Shown: piece by piece, positions 1 to 9,832 of the stretch | Position numbering within the stretch: position 1 is the first letter of the stretch | Layout of the letters: each line of letters begins with the position of its first letter | Source: Rhizophlyctis rosea | Lineage: Eukaryota > Chytridiomycota > Chytridiomycetes > Rhizophlyctidales > Rhizophlyctidaceae | DNA length: 24,787 nt | Direction of reading: 5' to 3' | NCBI GenBank assembly: GCA_027596075.1 | Contig: JADGJC010000375.1 | Span: 8,998-33,784, forward strand | Notes under the pieces: generated by a model | The model's database searches: none | What the model was told of the DNA's origin: nothing | What the model saw: the letters and a program-made list of their open reading frames with translations, nothing else | Translations under genes and position numbers: made by a program

Positions 1-1340
1 GGACGATCTTGGATGAGAGTGGTCCATCCTTCTGCTGACCGTCTAATACCTTGATTGCTTCGGTTGTCTGCTGTGGGGTCAGGAGTCGCCGTGCACGATC
101 GAATGCCGTTTCGTTGTATTGATTCTTGGTGGTCACGTCCGCTCGGGCCAGTAAGAGTACGGATAGCGTTTCTGGAACTAACAAACCATCAAGGCTGTAT
201 TTCCCCATTGGTCAGCATGGTTGACTTCCGCCCCCGCTTGAACAAGCAACTCCACTACATAAGGTGACCCATATAGGGCTGCTAACATCAGAGGTGTGAT
301 GCCCGAACGGTTGGGGGTGTTCAAAAGTTCGTTCGCAACAGGAGAATCACGGAGGACTTGGAACGTAAGTAGCTTCAGCGATATCCGTTGGGGTCCATGT
401 CCTACAGTGCGGGCCCACCATCCTGTGTTGACACCGTTCCCGAAGCCCCATCTGAAAATAGCTTTGGTTGCAGGTTGTAGCAGAGCCTCGGAAGATTTTT
501 TGCGAAGGAGGTGGAGGAGGTCGTCCCAATGTGTAGCCCGCCCATTCATGAAAAGAAAGTGAACGGATTCCCCAGCCCAGAGGAGTGCTGGTATATCAAA
601 GAAATGGGTGGTGAGTATATTCATCTTCTTGATAGAGTGGGATTGTTGGGCCACATGGACGAGGTAATCTAGGTAGGTGTCATGGCCGGAAGTGCGGGGT
701 GGATGGAATAGCCTTTCTAGGGTGTCAATGAGACATTTGAAAATGATGTGGGAAGAGGATATACGGTCGAATGTGATGATGTTGCATATCCAGAGATGAG
801 CTTTACGACGGGGAATGCCGAAAATTCTATGAATTAGTGTGGGTAATTTTGGTCGAAACTCAATCAACGTGGCCGGGTCCTCCGCAGAGAGTATGAACCA
901 ACTATCTAACTTTGCCGTACAATCACACCATCTATCATCTTGCCAGGATGCCTCCTCAAACACTCCTGGTAAACCAAATTTGTAGAGCAATTCTATAGCG
1001 TCGTCCTCAAGAGTCAAAACACTCTTAAGCACTTGTGCCACCACGTCAATAGAAGAGCAGTATTTCCCTTTGCCGTCTCCGCATAGCGTTGATCAGAAGT
1101 CGGAGGCGGGAGGTGGGCCCGGAAAGCATGAGTTGATATATGCGGACCATATGGTGCGTGAGGAGGATATCCAGGCTGTGGAGTGGCAGAGTCGGGATAG
1201 GATTGCAACAGTGGGCAAGACTAGGTTGATGTCATGGAGATTCATGGACCTCTATGGCATCTAGGAGGTGGAGAACTAGTTCGGGGATATTCAAAACTTG
1301 GAGTACTGCCGGCGGCTTGTTTTGGCATTGTATCGGGGTT
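1..1340 (-). pseudogene. F-box-like/ankyrin-repeat gene, disrupted, runs off left edge
   Basis: The longest open piece (1044 down to 178, about 288 codons) ends in an ankyrin repeat (NRSGITPLMLAALYG, then VVELLVQAGAEVNHADQWGN). It stops at a TAG near 178, yet the ankyrin fold resumes at once in another frame: ETLSVLLLARADVTTKNQYN is readable from about 170 to the window start. Upstream, an F-box-like start (IPELVLHLLDAIEV) is readable near 1275-1230. It continues only after a frame change (INLVLPTVAILSRLCHSTAW, about 1235-1175). Further frame changes are needed near 1110 and 1050, otherwise a TGA at 1093-1095 interrupts. No ATG is in frame with the F-box-like part. F-box plus ankyrin proteins are usually substrate adaptors of SCF ubiquitin ligases, but no function can be claimed here. 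Several independent frame breaks favour a pseudogene; sequencing error is the alternative, since the assembly also has an N gap. Confidence 0.6.
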
Positions 1341-1596
1341 TGCTTATGAATGAACCACTAGCTATTACTTGGTAGTTGCGTGAAGTGGTGAAGGGAAACG
1401 GGAAGGAAGTGTGCCGTTCTGGCATTTGCTCCTTTGGCCTTCTGGGCCTTCCGCTCCCCTCAAGCTACATGCATGATTTGATCCCCTTCCTGCGAAAGTC
1501 CAACACCGACTCTCCAATTGTGTCTTCCCTCACCACTCCCTCCTTCCTTCAACTCTCCTCTACCAACCGCAACTCGCAAATAGTAGCACCTCACAA

Positions 1597-2615
1597 ATGG
1601 CATCCCTAACCCTCCTCCCCGAACTCATCCTCCAAATATCTCTCCAAACAGACCCGAAACCATCCGCTCCGTCCGCCGCACCAGCAAGCAATTACACGCC
1701 CTCATTTCTCCAAAAGACCTCATCGACGCCGAAGCTCACTGGAGATATTCCACCCATGGTTCAGACAACTGTTTCTCTTAAGCCGCCCGCAAAGGTCAAA
1801 TGACGCCCATGCAACTCTCCTTCCCAACCATCCTGTCAGATCTCCCCACGGCAGCATTCCTCTCCTCAGCAAAAACCGGAAATCTGCCAACCTTACGCTT
1901 CTTATCACACGCCCACCAATTCCTAACATCCAAACACATCCACTACGCTCTCTACGACGCTGTCTCATACGGTCATACTTCCACCGTCCAGCTCTTACTA
2001 CCAAGAGTCCTATCACACAACACAAACATCGGGGCTTTGCTTATTCTAGCAATAAGAACGGAGCACCATGATGTTGCTATAATGCTAGCAACTGCAATAT
2101 CCAACAGATAGGCAACAGCTCAAACCTATGATCTGGATGAAGCCCTCCGTTGCGCTGCCTGGTCAGGGTATAGCAATGTAGTAAAATTACTTTTAGCTGC
2201 TGGCGCAAACCCAAACTATGAAAGGGGTGATTCACTAAGCGGTGCAGCGTTCCGGGGCCACGCGGACGTCGTTAGAGAGCCGATCAAAGCCCAGGTCACT
2301 ACAGGACCAGAAGCTGTTACGTTGACAGCAAGCGTAGCTGGGTACCTTGATGTTCTGAAAGTGCTATTAGACACTCCAGCACGAGTCAGAGTCTACATTG
2401 CAGATGACAAAATGAGTGTTGCAGCAGCCCAAGTCAGCATGGACATCAGGGAGGCCATATCGAGGACAAACACTGCAGCAAGGGTCTGGCAGGGACCCTG
2501 GCGAGACGGGCGGCTGATAGCAATAGGGAAGGACCAATTCCGGGGACAGCAGGAGCTTGAACAGCCTTCTTGCGATTGAAACTACATATGCGCTTTAGAG
2601 CGGTTCGGTGGAGTA
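1597..2615 (+). pseudogene. Dead paralogue of the F-box-like/ankyrin gene at 3406-4431
   Basis: The copy begins MASLTLLPELILQISLQTDP, matching MTTLTLLPELIRQIALWTDP of the intact gene, and can be followed to the end of that protein. Shared landmarks include SPKDL, HWRYST, TAAFLSSAKTGN, VVKLLLAAGAN, VRVYIADD and VWQGPWRDGRLIA. Four lesions are visible. A one-base deletion near 1656 turns GACCCGCAAACC-type sequence into GACCCGAAACC. A TAA lies at 1779-1781 where the intact gene has Arg. A TAG lies at 2109-2111. A TGA at 2577-2579 replaces the Arg in the terminal CDR motif. After the deletion the whole remainder stays in one frame, so this is a mildly decayed, fairly recent pseudogene. Its strand is opposite to that of the intact paralogue. 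Small ORFs within it are fragments of this one gene. Confidence 0.85.
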
Positions 2616-2627
2616 CTTGATCAGCTT

Positions 2628-2839
2628 TGGTAGTTTTTGATATGTATCACCATAGCTTGTGTAAATAAATGCCTTGGAATCATAGTCAGGCTAGGTTTTG
2701 CCAAACGAGGGTGTCTGTTCCGACTTTTGTGCGTGTGACGAGAAGAGTAGAAACTTCCAATAACCTTATCCCCCTTCCTGCGCCAAACCCCCCAGATGCC
2801 ACTTCATAACCACCATATCACCGCTCGTCCCCTTCACAC
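2628..2839. other. Spacer between the ankyrin pseudogene and the PPP1R21 tail copy
   Basis: I see no gene here. The stretch separates two duplicated pieces. Its right part becomes pyrimidine-rich and grades into the region that aligns with the PPP1R21 downstream flank. Confidence 0.5.
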
Positions 2840-3010
2840 TAATCCACAACACATCTATTACCTAAAACCTACACTTATGCCTAAAAATCACTACTACATC
2901 CATCTCCCCAAAACCTTGTACCCCGACCACTAAACCTTCTGGCTCCCCGCAAACAACCAACGCATCCAAAAGCATAACCCCGCCCACTCAGTTGCCTTAC
3001 CCGATATTCG
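2840..3010 (-). repeat. Degenerate copy of PPP1R21 last-exon tail and downstream flank
   Basis: By eye, 2942-3010 aligns with 5535-5604. Both contain a CCCCGC block, then an identical run of 18 bases (AACCAACGCATCCAAAAG, one copy with an extra A just before it), then diverged ACTCA...TGCC...ATATTCG. The similarity continues outward through the non-coding flank: ATCACTACTACATCCATCTCC near 2888 against ATCACCACTACATACACCTCC near 5476. On the minus strand the copy still reads RVRQLS, as in the PPP1R21 C-terminus, but the frame is then lost. It lies in the same orientation as PPP1R21. It is a non-functional duplication relic; its exact ends cannot be fixed by eye. Confidence 0.75.
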
Positions 3011-3405
3011 GTTATGAATGGATTGGAGAGGTGTTCCTGTAACATGAGAGCGGCTTGTCACGGCCCATAAGTACGAGGGTCCATTCGATGGGCCATATAC
3101 TAGCACAACACCCAGCTACACTCGTTTTCATACTATCAGTGCAAGACTGCATCCTCAACGCTCAAGCAATGTAGAAAGCTCATCCCGACCTATAATATGA
3201 TCATACCCACGAAGGTAGATGGGTATACAGCTATGCTTTCGATAGTTCCAACAAAAAACAACGAACACTAGCGTTTCGGCATCCTCCACTTTGCATTTGG
3301 TGAACGCGTGGAAAGGAAAACATACGACCGACGCAACGCATTTTGACAATGATCGTGGATGCTATATATATTGAGAATTGGGTTTTGCTGTGCTAGGTCC
3401 AAACT
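3011..3405. other. Spacer downstream of the ankyrin gene, no gene seen
   Basis: This holds only a 64-codon minus-strand ORF (3349-3155) with no recognisable motif. It follows the stop of the intact ankyrin gene and should contain its 3' UTR. Confidence 0.4.
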
Positions 3406-4431
3406 CTAACCATACAGCTCGACCATATATTCGTACACCCGGTCACAAACAGGCAATTCAAACTGCACGTCCAGTTGGAGTTGATCTGCCCCGACAACGG
3501 CTATCAACCACCCACCCCGCCAAGGACCTTCCCAAACAAATCTGATGATAGGAATTTTCGATATGGCAGCCTTGATAGCTAAATAAGCTTCCGTCGCCGC
3601 GATGCCCACCTCGTCATCTATTATATAGATTCTGACAGGTGCGTCAGTGGCGAACAGCATCTCAACAATTTCCATGTACCCAACGCAACTGGTTCTCAAC
3701 GTCAAGCATTCGTGCCACCCTATGTTGGCCCCAGCTTCGAGCAATGCTTTGACCACGCCAACGTAGTCACGGAATTTGGCACAGTGAAGGGCATATCCGT
3801 CCTCGCTGTTGACGTCTGCACCGGCAGCCAAAAGCGACGTCACCATATCGACATATCCCGCCCGAGCAGCAGCAAACAGTCCCCAGTCCAAATCCTTCTG
3901 ATCCATGACTCTGGCTTTTCCCTCCGTTACAGCATTCGCTAGCACAACGACGACCTCACGGTGCCGCATCCTTGCCGCCTCCCTGATCCAGGTTCCGACA
4001 TCGGTATCGTGTGCCAAAACTATTGGCAGCAAAAACCTTACGACGCCGGCGTGCCCTTCTTCAACTGCGCGGTCGAGAGCGAGGTGGTAGTGCTGGCGTG
4101 TGAAAGTCTTATGTTGATCGGTCAAGAAACGCAAGGCTGGCACGTTCCCTGCCTTTGCTGCCGAGAGGAAGGCCGTACTTCGGACGTATATTGGGACCGT
4201 GGCAAAGTACGTTTTCATAACGTGGATATGACCATTGCGGGCGGCCCGGGAGAAGTAATCGTCTACACCACGGGTTGAGTACCTCCAGCGTGCCTCAGCG
4301 ACGACGAGATCTTTGGGGGATATGAGGGAGTGAAATTGTTTGCTGCTACGACGGACGCGGCGGAGGGTTTGCGGGTCGGTCCAGAGAGCTATTTGACGGA
4401 TGAGCTCGGGTAAGAGGGTCAGGGTCGTCAT
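3406..4431 (-). CDS. F-box-like/ankyrin-repeat protein, intact, 341 aa
   Basis: A single-exon ORF of 341 aa. Residues 4-45 look like a short F-box (LLPELI, then VRRSSKQFHSLISPKDL). From about residue 58 to 290 there are seven ankyrin-type helix pairs, for example RAARNGHIHVMKTYF, AAKAGNVPALRFL, RAVEEGHAGVVRFLL, AAARAGYVDMVTSLLAAGAD and VVKALLEAGAN. The last 50 residues contain FVWEGPWRGGWLIAV, also kept in the pseudogene at 1597-2615. The frame stays open for 71 codons upstream (ATG at 4644), but I place the start at 4431. The pseudogene aligns exactly from that Met, the base at -3 is A, and the upstream extension has no similarity. F-box/ankyrin proteins typically recruit substrates to SCF ubiquitin ligases; that role is inferred from family only, and the target is unknown. 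Confidence 0.85.
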   Translation of the reverse strand: MTTLTLLPELIRQIALWTDPQTLRRVRRSSKQFHSLISPKDLVVAEARWRYSTRGVDDYFSRAARNGHIHVMKTYFATVPIYVRSTAFLSAAKAGNVPALRFLTDQHKTFTRQHYHLALDRAVEEGHAGVVRFLLPIVLAHDTDVGTWIREAARMRHREVVVVLANAVTEGKARVMDQKDLDWGLFAAARAGYVDMVTSLLAAGADVNSEDGYALHCAKFRDYVGVVKALLEAGANIGWHECLTLRTSCVGYMEIVEMLFATDAPVRIYIIDDEVGIAATEAYLAIKAAISKIPIIRFVWEGPWRGGWLIAVVGADQLQLDVQFELPVCDRVYEYMVELYG

Positions 4432-5522
4432 AGTTCTTTGTATAGTGCGGCAGACGACCGAGAACAGGGCGATGGGAAAGCAGATGATGTGGGTAGAAGG
4501 GTTGGTGGGAATTGGAGCGATGAAAGAAATCCAGAGAGCAGGAGAGAGCAAGCCCGACTCTTTGGACCCAAGTTGAACCCAACAGCTGGGTCTAAGCCAC
4601 AACGTCAGGGTCCACCACCTTCCCAATGAATGCCTCACCCACAAATACAGTAGTCACATACTTCACATCACAATCCACAACCCCATGAGTTCCATTCGAC
4701 TCGACAGCTCCTGGGCTCCTCTCAATAACAGCACATGGCATCAAGTGAAACCCCATCTCCACCCCGACATCCTCAAAATCATCCATAAAGCAAAAAACAA
4801 AAGAGCAAACATCAAAAGTAAGAACGGAGGTTAGAGAATTTACCCATTTCATTTTCAGCACCTTCTTTGCGTTCTACCCTTTCAAAGTAGGGACCACGCT
4901 CACTTGATCATTCATCACCTCAGAAAAAAAGAAACAATAGTATCCGTTGTCGGATCCCACCAGTTCAGAGCAAACCGAACTTGTTTACTTGGTCCCACCA
5001 AGTTTTGCTCAAGTCCCAACATACCTGATTTCTGCCTGAACCTCCCACAAGGAGTACCACTCGCCACCCCAGAGGCAATAACTAACACCAAATGGCCTCG
5101 AAAAGCACCACAAAAAGGTCATGTTGGGTCGAAAAAAAGACTAACCGACTTGAAGAACGAAATTGACCTTCAGGCGTACCAATCATCATGGAACGCACTC
5201 ATCAGGCACTTCCAACAGCAGCGATGTCTATGATATCGTTCCAATCAGCATTTTGCTCCACCAACCTCCAGTGTGCTGTCAATGTGAGACAACAAAGAAA
5301 AAGATCAAACGCAAAGATAACTGTACGATGGATAGAGCAAACTACAGCTGATCTCCAGAAACATCCACCAAAACATTTCTGAAATCATCTTGATTTTGGT
5401 GCTCCCTCCTTGCAATCATTCGCTCCCGCAATACCAAAACATAATCTATTTACCACAACCTACGAAACTACCCTAAAATCACCACTACATACACCTCCCA
5501 AAAAACCTCATCTACCCTACAC
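4432..5522. other. Spacer between ankyrin gene and PPP1R21, with weak coding hints
   Basis: It should hold the ankyrin promoter and the PPP1R21 3' UTR. Two minus-strand hints are recorded without a claim. An 89-codon ORF (4861-4592) reads HLMPCAVIERS and TTVFVGEAFIGKVV, and just upstream in another frame is GPYFERVERKEGAENEM before a GTAAAT. A short open piece (5275-5202) reads HWRLVEQNADWNDIIDIAAV, preceded by TTGACAG, a good acceptor. These might be exons of a small unrecognised gene or relics. The 5455-5522 part is the parent of the duplicated flank at 2840-2940. Confidence 0.3.
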
Positions 5523-8500
5523 CTAACCCTTGCCCCTCCCCGCAACAACCAACGCATCCAAAAGCATGACCTGCTCACTCAACTGCCTAACTCTTATATT
5601 CGCCACACTCTCCTCCAACATCTGCGGCGCGGGCTGTTTCGTTTCGATTGTTACAGTCGAGTGTTGTTGGTGGTGAGGAGGCGTCGTCGTCCCACCACCA
5701 GACTGGAAGGGCAAAAAGAACAGGTTTTGGCGTGAGGACATCATCGGGAAGAGTTGTGACTTATATAACGGCATGTTTGTTTGTAAATAATGGGAGCAAA
5801 GGACGAGGTGTTTTTCTCCATGGGGGAGCATAAAGCAAAAACAAAGCTTATACAAGGTAGGAAATTGATACTTACACGTGTGAGACTTAAACGAGGACGT
5901 TCCTCTTCTTCTTCTTCGGTAGGTGTTTCTTTATCGGGTGATTCGAGGTCGCTGACGTCAGAGGGTGGGTGGAGGTCGGGGAGGGGATCCGTTTGTGTCT
6001 ACAATTTACAACGAATATATGTGTTCTCAAATTGCATGAAACGAACTAACCCACCTCTCCATCAACATGCTCCACCTGCCTCTGAACCGTCCCATTCTCC
6101 ATTACAGATTGCAAATTAGATTGTTCCTGCGACTTTTCATCTACCTCGGTTTGCATCTGCAGCCGCATGGTGAGTTCAACATGTTTTGGATCCGCTGCAT
6201 AGGAAGGCATTATAGATACCTCACTATCATGGCTCTCCGGCACATCAGTCTGGCTATCACCATCCCGCCTTTGCACTCCGGACCGCTCAGCGGACAGCAT
6301 GGCGGCCGTCACTGATGCTCGAGGAGTTCGGTCGATGATATCGGGCTCATCTGGCGCTGACGTCTACATTGCCAAACAATCAACGCTAATTCATTGAAAC
6401 GGGCCATGTTAAGACCAATCATTCCTACCTCTCTACCATCACTCTCATTCCCTCTCGCAACAGTCTCTTGCAACCTCACAACCTCCGCCTCCAACACCCC
6501 AATCTGCTCCTTCAACCCCACCCTCTCACTCTCACCCTTCTCCACCTTCCCTTTCAAACCCTCAATCTCCGCCACGAAAGCCCTCACCCTCCCAACCACC
6601 TCCTCCCTCTCCTTCTCAACCTCCCCGATCCTCCTCCTAACCTCCCCAACCCTCTCCTCACCCTCACTCCTTGCCTCCTCAACCTGCCTATGCAACATCT
6701 CAACAGCCTCATTCAACGTCCCAACCTGCCCCAAAAGCATCTCCTTCTCCTCCTCAAGCTCCTTGACCCTCCCTTTAAACAACTCCCCAACCTTCCTCTC
6801 AACCTCCCGCTCAGCTTCCGCTACAGACTCGCGGATCTTCTCGTCATAGCTCCGCTTTACATTCCTTATCTCCTCGTCCATCGCGGCTTTCTGGTCTGCG
6901 AGAGCCTGCTTTTCGAGATTGGATTGTTCTAACTGATGGGAAAGGTCGTCGGCGGATTTGGCGAAGGATTTTTTGGCGGATTCGAGGGTGCGTTCGGTGG
7001 TGTGGGAGGCGGATTTGAGGAGGGAGAGGGCGCGATGGTAGTCGATTTGGAGGGTGGATTGTTCGATGGCGAGGGTACGTGCTTTTTCTGGTGAGAAACT
7101 AGGATCAGACTTGAACACGACATTTTGAATGTAAGATGTCTTGAGATCGCACGAAGAACATATACCTTGCAACTGTAATGCGCCGCGCTATGTAGATCAG
7201 TCAATAAGAGTAATGGTCATAGAATAACAGCACCGGGCAATACCTGATTCTCCTCGCTTCCTCCCTGTGCAATGATGACTTCATACTGTGGCAACTCCAC
7301 CAAGTCATCTGCGAAAAGTCAATGAATGACACATCCCAACTAAGCCCCAACCGCTTGATACACACCTCGCGCCAACTCATGCAAGGCCTGCTGAATCGGG
7401 TTCCTCGTCCCACTCTTATCCCAAACAGCGCTCATCTTATATCGCCAATGTCGCTCCAGATCTATTCTGAACACCACGTCAGCCCTCCATTGCTTCATAT
7501 CAACCTCGCACTTTTCCCAGACCATACCTCCAAACACCGCACGTAATCTCAATCGGTCGCTCACTAGGATGGTACCTAAATACGCATTGTCTTCCAGCGA
7601 TATTGCTCCGTCCGATGCATCTGTCCGTGTTGCGAACCAATCCGCCACCTTTCGCAGTATAGACACGCTTTGGGAAAGGTCGGCGTCAATGATGGCGTCC
7701 CAAGGGTTGGGTTGGGCGGAGGCGGATATTGCTTGGTTGTGAGTGAGATTGACGCGTTCGTATTGGGTGATGGAATGGTTTAGAGCTGTGATGAATTGTT
7801 GTGCGGACAACTGTTTGAAATTGGCCGCTATGCGCGTTGAGTGGTTTGAGTTGGACTGACGACGAGACGCGTTAGTACGATGGGTCAAAGTTGCGAACTC
7901 ATAAAACATACAGGAAATGCTCGCGCGACGGCGGTGTGGTAGCCGGCAAGGGTATCAAATAGGGTGTGGAAGTAGTTTGCCCACGCATCGGTATCTACTG
8001 TGGGCAACGCGGAATTGCCGAGGGCGCAATTGCACAGATAGCTGCGTAATTGAGCGACGGCACGTTGAGTTGGACATAACCGCATGTCGACGCACAGAAG
8101 ACACTGACCTTGATATTCGGTTTGCATCCCACCATGTCCACACAAAGTCCTCCACCTGCTGCTCAAAAACTGCATCACGCCTTGATGCGATCTCTAATTT
8201 CTTATTTGCAATTTCCTGCCGACTCCTCAGAATCTGATTATCCGTTTGGAGTGACGAGTTTTCTGACTCGAGTTGACTAATGACATCCTGAAGAAAGATG
8301 GCAGAGTGTGATTTGTGAACCTCAATTTTGGAATACGCGGTCGCAGCTTACGATGAAACTCTGCGCCTTCATGTCGAGCTCGTTTATCCGTAGCTCGAGC
8401 TGTTCTTCAACGTTCTTCGCATCGGCTATCTTTCGGTGTAGTTGTTCTGTGTATATTGATGTTGATCAATAAACGCGTCAAAAGGGGTCCAAGCAAGGGC

Positions 8501-9126
8501 GTAAATCACTTCACCATTTTCGTCGATTTTGTCGCGAAGTTCGGCCGCGTACACCTCGATATGGTGGCTGTTGTCATCATTTTTGCCTTTCTTCCGATTT
8601 GATGACCGCTGTCTCAAGCTGTTCAGTCTCTTCCCCCTTAGCACTACCAGTGTCACAAATAACAGTTACCGAAGCGTGTTTGAGTTCTTCCCGCAGGCTT
8701 TCAATCCTTTTCGTCAGTTGGTCGTTGTGGTATGATAGGAGGTCTATTTGGGCTGCAGCCTGAAGGTAAGGTGAACAAAGAATCCCATATGATGGGCACA
8801 CTCATTCTCATACCTCGCGATTTTGCTGCTCTTTCGCTTTCAGCTGACTTTCTAACAAGCTATTTTTGGTTTGCTCCTACGCGTGGGAAGATGAGCCTGG
8901 TGGAAATGGTGTCGTCCATTTGCGATATATTCCTATTTCATACCTCCAGCACCGCCTTCTTCAGGACCAGGTTTGCAGCCCTATAGTTGCTTAAGTCGAG
9001 GTCTGACATCGGTTGGTCATTCCCATTCCAATGTGTTCGTGGGAAAGATTGGGATGAGAAGTTCGTGTGGGAAGGGGAGGCATAGAGGGAAGGCGGCATC
9101 CAGCCGACAGTGTGGCTGGCTTGCAT
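5523..9126 (-). CDS. PPP1R21: PPP1R21 homologue (KLRAQ and TTKRSYEDQ family, FERRY complex subunit)
   Basis: Thirteen exons join in frame to 914 aa: 9126-8944, 8876-8814, 8759-8670, 8608-8515, 8446-8352, 8287-8109, 8041-7912, 7855-7366, 7308-7244, 7172-6429, 6363-6055, 5998-5876, 5702-5523; all introns are GT-AG. Residues 45-110 match the KLRAQ start of animal PPP1R21 (NYRAANLVLKKAVLEEQ against my memory of KLRAQNQVLKKGVVDEQ; QLTKRIESLREEL). Then come a basic KKGKN patch, KIDENEQLH (human KIEENERLH), a helical middle with FDTLAGYHTAVARAFP, and NVKRSYDEK near residue 570 (the TTKRSYEDQ motif). A long coiled coil runs to about 700, followed by an acidic tail. In animals PPP1R21 is a FERRY subunit, a Rab5 effector linking mRNAs to early endosomes. 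The start is uncertain: ATGs at 9126, 9099 and 9009 all lack a purine at -3. Human PPP1R21 is about 780 aa. Confidence 0.85.
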
Positions 9127-9832
9127 TCGACTGTTTGTGGCTGGATTGGGGGCAACTTGTGCCCAGGGTCCTTCAAATTCAAGAACCGCGCGTTATGCCA
9201 GAGGGGTTAACTTTGGAGCTGGCAGGCCCAATTGTGTCGAATCAACACCTCTCATGATATTGTCGGTAAAGATTTGGAGCATCCCTGAAGCTCGAAACTG
9301 CGGAAACCCCGACGCGACAGGAGATCCGGTCTGGGTGCCGTTGATATCGTATAAATCCTCAGTACGGTGCTAGTTTCCCTCACAACTCAATATCTTATTG
9401 TCGCAAAAAAGTAATGAGGGCTTTCATGTTTCTGTCAACCCGGTATCAACGCCTTCGACGCCATGGGCAATGTCAAATACATCTCAGTCTTTCCTGCAGA
9501 CAAGCAATCATGATGAATGATCATTCAAAGTCTTAAGCCGGTGTTTGTAAACAGTATGCTTGGCCTGGCACACTTAAGTTCCTTCATCTCAAATTCCATA
9601 TTGAGTCTATTTTGTGAATGCCCTTCTTATACACTCTAAAAGATGAGCACCTGATTGTAATTCCTAGAGAAGAATGGCGCCAAACACCCACTAGATGCTC
9701 ACTTGAGTCATCATTAAGCGAAACCCCATTTGACGTTACTTGCGTTGACACTGCATAAGATGTGGTATATCAGTCGTGTCTCAGCCGAGTACTGCAAGTG
9801 ATGATCAAATACAGAGGGGAAGAGCATACTTA
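9127..9832. other. Spacer between GH27 gene and PPP1R21, no gene seen
   Basis: It lies downstream of the alpha-galactosidase stop and upstream of PPP1R21, so it should hold the PPP1R21 promoter. I find no TATA-like element at a convincing distance and no coding signal; short ORFs near 8973-9373 (+) are shadows of PPP1R21 exon 1 or chance. Confidence 0.4.

Noticed and set aside
4431..4644. Longer N-terminus for the intact ankyrin protein (start at 4644, 412 aa)
   Set aside because: The pseudogene paralogue aligns precisely from the inner Met and the extension has no similarity or domain.
6394..6932. Two plus-strand ORFs of about 150 codons, rich in Pro, Leu, Ser and Thr
   Set aside because: They are antisense shadows of the Glu/Lys/Arg-rich coiled coil of the PPP1R21 homologue; the C/T-rich plus strand avoids stop codons by composition.
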